From the NCBI GenBank assembly GCA_948146395.1, contig OX411543.1, positions 68,707,474 through 68,771,473 of the forward strand: a DNA stretch of 64,000 nucleotides, written 5' to 3'. The position numbers and the translations under genes were made by a program. The notes below the pieces were generated by a model. That model saw only the letters and a program-made list of their open reading frames with translations, ran no database searches and was not told the origin of the DNA. Position 1 is the stretch's first letter, and each line of letters opens with the position of its first letter. Source of the stretch: Fragum whitleyi (lineage: Eukaryota; Mollusca; Bivalvia; Cardiida; Cardiidae). Shown here piece by piece: positions 38,380 through 48,465 of this stretch.

Positions 38380-39450
38380 AATAGACGGCGACGTGCTTCC
38401 ACCGTGATCAATAATTTTTCAGATCGCAAAGGGATCGCCAGTACATATTCATTCTTTTCTGGTGAAAAAAGATTCTCTGCGATGCTACGACGTTTATGAC
38501 GATGCCGCTGCGCCCCTTCCACGCTCCTCGGACAATTCTCCTGTGCTTCTTCGGAGATGAGTGTCGTTGCTAATGGGATTCACTGCTCTCCGACGACGCT
38601 TTAACTACGCTACAGCGATCTCGCTACGAGTATACTGCGATGTTCAGGCACTTGGGACTTTTTAAATCTAAATTATTACTACTTGTCAGTTCCTCGTTGG
38701 TTTGTAAAGTATTGATAAGCATGCTAGCGGAAGATAACAGAAAAAAAGTCAATAGAAAGAAACATCCAAAGAAGATTATACTTTATAATCAATATCATCC
38801 TGAAGCAATTGGTATTAGGTTTATGTGATTAACAATCACCTTTTTCTCCGCTCATTCACCATTGAATGATCTTCTTGTTGCGATCAAAATATGAAAACAC
38901 TTTGTATATGAATTGAAAATTCTGAACATCGTTGCAGGAACGCAGAAGGGACGTAGTGAAATCGAGTAGATAGCGGTTAAGTCGCCGTTCAAGCGCCACC
39001 GTCTTTAAAACGCAGTTTTCACTGCGATGTCACGGCGTTACCACGGATCTCCGCGGTGTTATTGACGTTCCATCGACGCTGCTACCGCGATTTTACGATG
39101 TTCTTACTGCAATCTTTCCACGTTGCGATCTCATGGAAATTGTTTTGCGTAAGCCTTAAGTGCGCGCCTAGGGGTCGTTCGGCTTTCAAGGCGATTGCAG
39201 GGCGTTTACGATTCGTCGTAGTATTATGATGCGTCGTCCGGAGTTCTTGCGATTATCGCACGCTTGTATGGATTCCATTATCTTTGCGATTTTTCTTAAA
39301 AAAAGTATACACAACTTTGAGAATCGCAAGCCCACACGGACCCCATAGTCCGTAGACAAGTCGTAAAGGAATCGCAATGTCATCGCACTGGCATTGAAAT
39401 ATCACCGATTTATGCGTGTAAATCTTCATCGTATTAGCATACGGACTTCA
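38380..39450. repeat. GCGAT/CGACG-word-rich block
   Basis: Over about 1 kb, short words such as GCGAT, ATCGC, CGACG and CACGGCGTT recur on both strands at irregular spacing. CpG is well kept in otherwise CpG-poor, AT-rich DNA. No protein is encoded. The texture resembles the CGCCGA block in the duplication. Probably part of a repeat family. Confidence 0.45.
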
Positions 39451-39594
39451 CGCTGTCAACAGTAGTTTTAGCTGACCTTTCGCACGGTATCGTTGCAGTA
39501 ATCACGCAATTGCGTTTGGATTAATAAGTGTGATTGCCGTGTGGTCAGCACAAAGAATTTTATGAAAGCGACCGTGAGAAATGAAAACCAGTTT

Positions 39595-41142
39595 TTAGCT
39601 CCACTGGCTGAAGGCCAGCGAGCCATTGTAATGGCGAAGTGTCCGTCGTCCGTCCGTGCGAGCATCCGTTCTTAAATCTTTTCTTGAAACATCTTCTCCT
39701 CCAAAACCAATGGGCGGATTTTAACGAAATTTGGTAGAAATGATCCTTGGGCGATTTTTTTAAATTGTTCAAGCAATTTTGATAGACCCCCAAATCCGAA
39801 ATCTTTGAACGACATCTCCTCCTGAACCACTCGGTCCATTTAAATGAAACTTTACCAGAATGTCCCTTGTGTGACCCTTTTTTTAAAATTTGTTCGAGAA
39901 ATTTTAATTGGCCCATTAAATTGGGCTTGGCAAGGCGGGGCTTATTTTCAGCACGAAATCTTTGAACGACATCACCTCCGGGACCACTTTGTCAATTTCA
40001 ATGAAACTTTATCAAAATGTCCCTTGAGTGGCCCTTTTAAGAACTGTTCGAGAAATTTTGAAATATAGGCTTGGCAAGGCGGGGCTTATTTTGAGCCCGA
40101 AATCTTTGAATCTATCGTCTCCTGAACCACTGGGCCAATTTCAATGAGACTTTACCATAATGTTCCTTTGGTGACCCTTTCCAAAAGTTGTTCGCGAAAT
40201 TTTGATCGGTCCATATATATGGGCAAGGCAGGGCTTATTTTGAGCCAAAAATCCTTGAACGGCATCTCCTTTTGTACCACTTGGCCAATTTCATTGACAC
40301 TTTAACAGAATGTCCTTGGGCGACCCTTTTCAAAGAAATTGTTCGCGACATTCTGATTGGCCCATAAATATGGGCGTGGCAGGGCGGAGCTTATTTTATT
40401 TTAAGACTGAAATCTTTGAACGTCATCTCCTCCTGAACCACTAGGCCGATTTCAATACAACTTTATCAGAATGTTCCTTGGATAATCCTTTTTAAAAATT
40501 GTTTGAAATTTTGATTGGTCCATAAGTATTGGCGTGGCAGTTTTATTTTGAGCTCAAAATCTTTGAATGACATGTCCTACTGAACCACTAGCCCGATTTA
40601 AATGAAACTTTAGCAGAATGTTCCTTGTGTAACCCTTTTTTTTAAATTCTTTGCGAAATTTGGATTGGCCCATAAATATTAGCGTGGTAGGGCGGAGCTC
40701 CTTTAGAGACCAAAATCTTTTAACAGCGCCTCCTCCTGAACCACACAATGATGCTTTAACAGAATGTTCCTTGGTCCATAAATATGGGCCTGGCAGTATG
40801 AGGCTTATTTTGAGCCCGCATTCTTTGATCGACAACTCTTCCTTAATCACTTAATCCATGAAACTTTACCAGAATGTTCCTTTGATGACCCTTTTCAAAA
40901 ATTGTTCGCAAAATTTTGAATGGCCCAAAAATTTAGGCGTGGCAGGATGGGGCTTATTTTGAGGCTTCTCAGTAATGAATGGGTTGGCAGGGTCTATTAT
41001 GACTTTAAATTTTTGGAAAAGCATCTCCTCTTCAACAGTTTAGAAAATGTGAATGAAACTTTGCCTGAAAGATACTTGGATGGGATCGACTGGACCAATT
41101 AAATTCAGGTGAGTGGTTTAGGGCCTTTCTTACCCCCTTGTT
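39595..41142 (+). repeat. Dispersed repeat with about eight tandem units of 150 bp
   Basis: It opens TTTTAGCTCCACTGGCTGAA then GTCCGTCGTCCGTCCGTGCG. Units follow with 'ctttgaacgacatctcctcctgaacc', 'aatgaaactttaccagaatgttcc' and 'gggcgtggcagggcggggcttatttt'. The CTTTGAA anchor occurs near 39803, 39957, 40104, 40252 (as CCTTGAA), 40411, 40560, 40707 (degenerate) and 40823. It ends ACTGGACCAATTAAATTCAG then GTGAGTGGTTTAGGGCC. It is non-coding. Confidence 0.85.
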
Positions 41143-41612
41143 AAATCTTTAAAATTCTTCTCCCACTCTCTTTAGTTAAATTTTAATTTATCTAGGCATA
41201 AATATTCCTTTGGATCTTTTTTTCTTAAATTGGTCATGTAATTTTGATTGGCCCATTAATGTGGATGTGACAGGGCGGGGCCAATTTTCGTTTCAAAATC
41301 TCAAAAATTCTTCTCCTCCGAATCAATTGGACATTCAATGAATCTTGATATACATATAACATGAATGACCCTTTACTGATTTTTTTCTACTGAATGTTCC
41401 ACTTATTACAATCACCTTAATGTTTGTAATCAGATGGTTAATGGTGATTGAGCTTTTGGGTGCAATATGGGCCAGACCCAGTAAATCATTATAAATTAGT
41501 TCTAAAGAGATTTTAAAGTGTTGTTTTCAGTCAAGGTATACTTTGTTTAATGAAAGTCTAGAGATTTTAAAGCCAGTTGAGCGACACAGGCCCCCTTGGG
41601 CCTCTTGTAAGA
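41143..41612 (+). repeat. Second, decayed repeat of the same superfamily
   Basis: Further diverged units (GATTGGCCCATTAATGTGG, GTGACAGGGCGGGGCC) run on to the ending TTGAGCGACACAGGCCCCCT then TGGGCCTCTTGT at 41612. Confidence 0.6.
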
Positions 41613-42390
41613 CATTGATAAATTTTTTGAACCGTCGTAAACATTTTACTTTCCTTATACCTAGAAAAGAAATCGATCAATCAGAAAGGTTTTGGAGAGA
41701 CCCAAGTGAGAATTACTTCCTGAGGTCATTGTATGGTAAAAGTAGTTCTTAAAGAAAATGTAGTCCCTCAATGATAGAGCTGTTTTTAATGTTAAACAGT
41801 GATTTACTTGTAGTTTACATGATTTCTAAGTTATTTCACCTCTGTTCTAGAGTTTTGAAGTATATTTTACTATCTTTTTCCCCGAGTTTATTCTCCAGGT
41901 GGGGGATGAAAAATATTCGGTGTGATTTCTTGGCCCGTAGCTTTGTTGGTTCCGAAAGAACGGTTCCCTTGCTGTGACTGTATAATCTACAAAACTGTCT
42001 TATCAACCTACATGACAATTGGTTTTGAAACGAAGTTCTTAGAAAGAAGAATAAGCATCTGTAGTCCCCATACCTCAACGAACATTCTGAAAAGAGCTAC
42101 GGCTTGGAGAAAAACACTGATTTACCATAAACTAAAGAGGACAAAATTTCACCGGGGTCTGACCTTTTGTGATGGTAAAAGAAGTATCTGTACCAAAATA
42201 ACCTTGAAATTACACGGACAAACCCTGATATAAATCAAATTATCTCAATTATTCATACATGAACTACTTGCGCCTTTTGATCTTTCTGTCACATAAATTC
42301 ATCCAAAAGGGTGATGTAATAAACATCTAGTAAAAAGTAAAATATTCTTGTAATAGCAGGTAAGTTTATCTTGTATCGTAAATTGGTGGT
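41613..42390. other. No recognisable gene
   Basis: Overlapping short frames on both strands at 41771-42233, none with motifs. Confidence 0.4.
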
Positions 42391-43015
42391 CTATAGTACG
42401 GTGGCATAGATGTGACATTTGCATTTTTTTATTTTCCTTGAAAAAAAAATTATTTGAATAAATATGGGATTTTCGTTTTTCAAGTTTTTTTCATAGAATA
42501 ATAAAAAAACTGCTAAACCTAAAATCCTCGTTGTACAAGTTTTTTTTATAAACTCATTGTTTAAAAAAAATGCGAAAATCAATTTTCGTTTTTCAAGTTT
42601 TATTCTTTTGAATAAAAAAATGCAAAAAACGAAAACTTAAGCCGTGAGCACGCGATAATTTGACAAATCAAAATCTCTCATTAAGTCGTAAACACGACTT
42701 AATTATCCAATAAGAACTGCCGATGTATATTTTCGTTTTTCGCATTCATTTTATTCTAAAAAAAAAAAAAAAAAAAAAAACTTGTAAAACGAAAATCGAG
42801 GGGTTTTTTTCGTATTTATTTCTATTCCTTAAGAAAAAAACACTTGTAAAACGAAAATCATAGTTTTTGTTTTTCGTGTTTATTTCTTTTCTTCAAGAAA
42901 AAACTTGTAAAACAAAAATCGAGGCTTTACATTCTTTAGAAAATAACTTAAAAACGAAAATCCCAGAAAATAAAAAAAAAAATGCAAATGTCACCTCTAT
43001 GCCACCGTACTATAG
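42391..43015. mobile_element. 625-bp foldback element with CGTTTT/CAAGT motif arrays
   Basis: The left end CTATAGTACGGTGGCATAGA and right end CTATGCCACCGTACTATAG are inverted copies that continue to about 37 bp with one mismatch. If TA is the target duplication, the terminal repeats begin GTACGG. The left half carries ATTTTCGTTTTTCAAG several times. The right half carries the inverse, CTTGTAAAACGAAAAT, several times. The middle has the palindrome ATTAAGTCGT/ACGACTTAAT (42681-42704). No transposase is visible. Confidence 0.85.
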
Positions 43016-44016
43016 TTATCATTTGCACAGCGGTTTTGACAAATTATTTACTCCAAAATGATGCCGATGCCCATTATATGTGTATATTATTCTATTACAT
43101 GTTGGTGATAAGCAATAAAAAGCAATCTGCAGTATGCTTTATTAATGCCCTCGTAGGAAAGCAATGTCATATATTGATTATTATTTTCGATAGACTTGGG
43201 TACCAGTTTGTATCGTGCATAAACTCTATTTTGGCGAAGTCTTTACTTGAACCTTCACACGGACATAGTTAGAAAATTGTTTAACTTTTTTCCCGAAAAT
43301 TTTCGAACTCCTGTGATTTCAGCTTAATATACCTTAAATGGAAACTTATATGATTTTTTTTTTAAAAATGAATAACAAAAAAATAAGTTTACATTAATGT
43401 TTGAATAAGATAAATTGTTAACAGAATGAATTAAGCATTGCGAAATATTGATCGTACATTTTGTTATTTCTATCCGCCAATTTGGATTGTTGCTATGGTA
43501 TCAAAGGGAAATAACTCCAAAATGGACTACATGACTAAACTTAAGAAATGACACTATTTTAAAATTAAAATTCCAAAATAATACCACATGAACACGATAT
43601 ATTTTGATTATTAAAGAAAAATTTATTTATTCATCTTTCAATTAATATGGACATGTACTGTAAAATCGTCCGGATTGAATTATTGTAGCCTCCTGAAAAC
43701 AGCAATATTTCATGCATATGATGTCCATTTTTCAGAGTATGTAATTTCCAATCGAAAATTAAGAAAAAAATAGGGTATGTTCAACGTGGGATTTTTAATA
43801 TTTTGATAACTAGAACACATAATCTATTTGCTTTGAACAATATTTTCCCCATATACGCAGAAAAAATCTGAAATTTGGATCTGAAATTTGACATTTTTGC
43901 AAATCCCAAATTCTTTGTCCTGTTTCTATGGCAACATGGCACCCCTTTCCGAGTGATGATATATTTTGTAATGATACTTTATGGGGATCAACTGGACGTT
44001 TGAACACAATCTGCTC
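43016..44016. other. No recognisable gene
   Basis: GCTATGGTATCAAAGGGAAA (43493-43512) and TTTCTATGGCAACATGG (43922-43938) look like inverted MITE-type ends, but the pairing is too weak to call. Confidence 0.35.
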
Positions 44017-44235
44017 TCAGCGTGAAGTTTACACTTCATACTTCAAAGTCCACACTTCATACTTCAAAGTTCAATATAACTCTCCAAAGTTCACACGTCC
44101 AACTTCAAGCTTTACATTTCAAAGTTAACATTTCACAATTCACACTTTGCACTTCACACACCAGAATTCATAGTTCACTCCACTCTTCACACTTCAAAGG
44201 TAGTATGTTTGAAGTGTGATCTGTGACCTGTGAAT
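44017..44235 (+). repeat. Degenerate CTTCACACTTCAAAG minisatellite
   Basis: ACTTCA, CACACTTCA and TTCAAAGTT words recur about twenty times at irregular 10-16 bp spacing. At the right end the strand sense flips (TTTGAAGTGTGATCTGTGAC). Confidence 0.8.
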
Positions 44236-44685
44236 TTAAGAAGTCATCACCGGTCTTTCGTACTGGGTATCCTTTTTGTTGCAGTTGTTTACTTTATACA
44301 TTTTATACAACGTGTAAACGAAAAGATTTGAAGATGAAAACGTGTACGATTTATTTTACCAAACACAATTATCAAGTTTTGTGTGATTATATTGGTAATC
44401 TTTCACAGATAATTAATAGCATATCTAGAGTACAAAATAATATCAATAAAAGAGGTCGTACGTAAATTAATTAAAGCCGTCCGCCTGGAATCACACTAAG
44501 CCCTTTTGAAATAATCCACAAAATGTAAAGTACTTTTCTTAATGAAAAAGTACTCATCTGTGAGGTTTTTGGAGACAATTGCCCTGCTAAAAGCGGCAAC
44601 TGGCACATGTGAAATGTTCGATAAACGGGATATTTTACATAATCTGCTATTTCAATACTTTGATCGTTACTACAGTTTACACAAG
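44236..44685. other. No recognisable feature
   Basis: AT-rich spacer without motifs. Confidence 0.4.
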
Positions 44686-45229
44686 AGGCCCGTGAGACCG
44701 CTCAACTGACTGTCGTTGAAAATCCGATATCTTGATAGAGCTATTCAAGATATTCAAGATAGAGCTATTCAAGCTAAAGAGAGAAGAAGAGAAGAAAAAG
44801 GTTTCATAAATATATCGATAAATGAAAAAGGAGTTATGTTGATAAGGACTTTACTTAAAGGTCCCCTTTCCATTGACGCTTCATAATTTCACCGAATGGC
44901 AAAGTTGTGGCCGTGGTCACATGAGAAATGTTTTGCTTAAATTTCATGACAATCCATGTATAAATGAACAAATTGTGTAAACTATAAAAACAAGAGATGT
45001 TTGTAAAACATTTATTCCCCCATTAGAGCAGGTCATCGGCATATTCTTTGTCAAATAATAAAGGGTAGTAACTAAAAACATATGATGAGTACAATAACGG
45101 TTTCTAATGCACTTTCCCCCCATGTGCTATGATCTTTCCACCTGTAAAGTTGCATGATTTTAGCTTGCATACTCTTTGAGATGTGCTCAAAACAAAAATC
45201 AACTTAAAAACGTAACAAAGGGCGATAAC

Positions 45230-45264
<35 letters not shown>

Positions 45265-46110
45265 AAGCAAGGTAGAGTAACGGTTCTTATGCAGTTTTTC
45301 TCCTCAATAAAATCTATCCACCCATGAAGTTTCATGACCACAACTCTTATACTTTCTGTGAAATGTTCCGGACAAACTTCAAGTATGAAAATCACCAGAG
45401 GCCAATAACTAAAATAATAAGCAATGTAGAGTTATGTTTCTTAAGCACTGCACTTCTCCTTGATGTAATCTATCCACCCATGAAGTTTCATGACCATAGC
45501 TATTATACTTTCTGAGATATGCTCCGGACAATCTTCAAGTATAAAAAATCAACAAATGCCTATAACTAAAAAAATAAGCAAGGTAGAGTTATGGTTCTTC
45601 AAGGGACCTTTATACGAAGGTATCTACATAAAGAGGAGTTGTGTTAATAGGGAAGTTAATATTAAGACCCCTTTTCCGTTATGTGGCATATCACCACATG
45701 GCAAAATAAATGTGACCATGGTCACATGGTGAAATATTTTTTCTTAAGTGTTAATGAAAATATGTATATGAATGAAGGAGTCGTGTTAACAAAGAATCTA
45801 CTTAAAGACCCCTTTTATAATGACACAGCATGTAACTTAACAGCCACAAATGCAAATAGTCACTGAACAAGAAATCTTCAGGGGAAAATTTCAAATGAAT
45901 GTATCCATTGATAAAAGAGGAGTTTTGTTAACAAGAAGTTTACATTAAGGCTCCCTTTTCTATGTCACAGAATGAAATCACTAGACTAAATCAAAATGCA
46001 CATGATCACATGATGTGGAATACTAAGTAAATTTTCATTTTACCTCCATTTATATATGGAGGAGTTGTGTTCACAAGAGATATACATTAAGGCCCCTTTA
46101 TCATGGCAGG
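44686..46110 (-). repeat. Composite dispersed repeat with two kinds of tandem units
   Basis: It begins ACAAGAGGCCCGTGAGACCG, the inverse of the GGGCCTCTTGT ending seen at 41.6 kb. One unit type, with 'ctatccacccatgaagtttcatgacca' and 'ataagcaaggtagagttatg', recurs near 45308 and 45475, with weaker forms at 45130-45231. A second type, with 'ggagttgtgttaacaagaagt' and 'aaggcccctttt', recurs near 44828, 45636, 45776, 45913 and 46061. No protein is supported. Confidence 0.7.
45232..45263 (+). repeat. Poly(A) run of about 32
   Basis: Homopolymer A within the composite repeat. Confidence 0.92.
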
Positions 46111-46527
46111 GCTTGTATCTTACTTTTGAAAAAAAAATGCAGATGGAAGTCAAAACGGGGGACGTGTATTTTCAATTGTCAAGCATTACCGTGCGCGACG
46201 TCTTACAACGTGTATATATATTATTGTATCGTATGACTTTTCACAAATGATATGAAAGGGTTACAACCGCAAAATATTTATTGAAGAGCACTAATTAATT
46301 GCAGGAATCCGCCGGCCTTTCAAGTAGGTAGTATTGCTGACATGAAATGAACATGAAATAATCCATTTCGGCTTTACTGACTGACGTTTTAGTCGATTGA
46401 AAAATGTCCGAGACGAAATTATTACACTCAAGAGAATAGTTTACATTCGCTGATCTGAAAATAATTACTTCAGGCACTAAAAGTCATTTTTCATCTTTAT
46501 CTAAACTAAAGGAGTATCCGGGCTGCT
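46111..46527. other. No recognisable gene
   Basis: Short motif-less frames only. Confidence 0.4.
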
Positions 46528-46660
46528 ACAGTTGAAAAAAAAAATCGTAAAAAAGATCGTGAAAAGGTGAATGATTTTGGAATGCTTTCAAAATGAAATT
46601 GAATGAACGCGACTAGTGAGTTTTAAATGAAATCGAAGGGAAATAAATGTATAGGTTATC
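46528..46660 (+). repeat. 5' fragment of the 47-kb MITE family
   Basis: ACAGTTGAAAAAAAA, GATCGTGAAAAGGTGAATGA, TTTTGGAATG and AAATTGAATGAACGCG follow the outer 100 bp or so of the element at 47127-47569, read from its right end inwards. Confidence 0.5.
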
Positions 46661-47126
46661 AAAGTATAGGGTTTATATTGGAAAAATAACTACTGAATTA
46701 CCATAAACGAATTTAGAGTAATGGATTAGAAATTGTTTTGAACAACACTCAAATGTAGGATTCGTATATTTTGACACAAAATATGTCTTAGAATTTTCTC
46801 TTGAGGGGATGAAGCATGTATCTTAAAAACCTTGTCATACTTTTCAAGCAAACTTTGACGACGTATCTTAAAAAAACATCATTAATGTTAATAAAAAAAG
46901 AGTGGGCAAGGTGAATTCATTATATTTATTTTCATCATGTTTTAATTTCCATTATCTATGAAAACAAAAACGAGTTTTCTCCCATTTCTTTTTCTTTTAT
47001 TTCATATACCTGGACACAAAGATAAAAAAATCCGACCACCGTAGAAATACAATTTTGAAATCGCATTTTTCGAGTCTGTACAGTCTGCACATGTCGCCTC
47101 TTTCTCACTTTCTTAAAGGCCCCTTA
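46661..47126. other. No recognisable feature
   Basis: AT-rich sequence between two copies of the same MITE family. Confidence 0.35.
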
Positions 47127-47569
47127 CAGTCAAAAACATCGTGAAATTGACATTCATCTCAATCAAAATCATTCTAAATCGCTCACTCAGCGCTCCAATC
47201 ATTCATTCCAAACACTCACTCAAATCATTCAAGAACGCTCAAACCCATTGAAAAATATAAAATCAAAAACGTCATTCAAAATAAAATTTGATAGAGAAAA
47301 ATCTCGATTTCACTGACAAAATTCAAATTGTTAGCATCTCATAGTTTCTTGAAGAAATATATAGCTATGTATAGAGCTTGAGTGGTGCTTTTTTAATTAA
47401 AGGGAGGTAATCAATATCCCAAATTTTGTTCATCATGAACAAAATTTGCGATAAAGGATTACATCCCATTAAATTCACTCAAAACTTGCTCCTCACACTT
47501 ATTCAATTTAATTCCTACATCATTCCAAAAGCATTCACCTTGTCAATTTCACGATGTTGTTAACTGTTC
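47127..47569. mobile_element. 443-bp MITE, TIR about 26 bp
   Basis: The left end ACAGTCAAAAACATCGTGAA then ATTGAC and the right end GTCAATTTCACGATGTTGTT then AACTGT are inverted with two or three mismatches. Inside are CACTCAGCGCTCC and CATTCATTCC phrases, an AAAGGGAGGTAAT motif (47398-47410) and a palindrome ATCCCAAATTTTGTTCAT/ATGAACAAAATTTGCGAT-like hairpin near 47416-47452. No target duplication is evident. There is no coding capacity. Confidence 0.75.
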
Positions 47570-48039
47570 GAGTCACATATTGATGTACAAATTACGGGCG
47601 CGATTTGAATGTTGCCCTCGTCAAGCCTATAAAAAAGTTGTATAATTGCTCTCCATAAATATATAGAGCATTGTATTGGTTTGACACATAGCGGGTCAAT
47701 GATTAGCAAATTTCATAACGTCTGTAAATCTTGCTTAATGCTATAAAACTGAACTTTCAAATAACCGCTTTAAAATGTCGGTAATACAAAAAAAAAAAAA
47801 AAAAAAAAATCATAACGTAGCGTTGGCGTAATAACGTCATCAAGGGACCGGCCCCTTTTTAGACACCAAATTCAGATATTTTCCTTTTTTGGAAATGATA
47901 AACCGATTTTCATTCCGAAAACGCAATTTGTTTCGAAAAAAGACGCCTGGGGTTGAACCTCAATAAATATGAAGATATATGTGTAAGAAATGCAAAAAAA
48001 ATGTGCCATTTTTAGTATTCATTCCACTGAAGATTCTAA
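47570..48039. other. No gene; includes a poly(A) run
   Basis: A homopolymer A run lies at 47788-47809. Nothing else is recognised. Confidence 0.4.
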
Positions 48040-48465
48040 ATATAAAAGCATATTTCATCAGGTAAGAATTATTGTGAAATTCGATTCCGCGAAGATATCG
48101 AAGATCAAAGCAAAATGAAAGGGCATCTCAAAAGCTTCATTTCTGTGAAATCTGCTTGAATTCTCACCTGTAGTTTCCGAGAAGATTTTTTCATATGTTT
48201 CTACAAAAGAGGCCTTTGTTAGTCACTCGACAGCCCGTAGCGCCCAAGTTATCAGCCCGATCATGATTAAAAAAGAATCTGAAAGGGCATGTCCTACGTG
48301 AAGGCATCTTTGCTATAAAATTAGGTTGAATGCTGCCCAGTAGTTTCAGAGAAAAAGGCTATAAAAGAAAAAAAGCTTTGCACGTATGAACGCACGCATG
48401 GACGCACAACGGACAATAAGCCATAACAATAGCCCCTGGCTTTCGTCCAGTAGAGCTTAAAATGG
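48040..48465 (+). repeat. Dispersed repeat with GGCTTTCGTCCAGTAGAGCT end
   Basis: Two loose units share 'aaagggcatNtc' and 'agtttcNgagaa'. The ending 'gacgcacaacggacaataagccataacaatagcccctgg' matches the ending at 54.24-54.29 kb, placing both in one family. Confidence 0.6.

Noticed and set aside
39803..40850. Evenly spaced 150-bp repeats as a possible coding or CRISPR-like array
   Set aside because: Frames are broken in every unit, there are no short direct repeats with unique spacers, and the ends match a dispersed repeat family.
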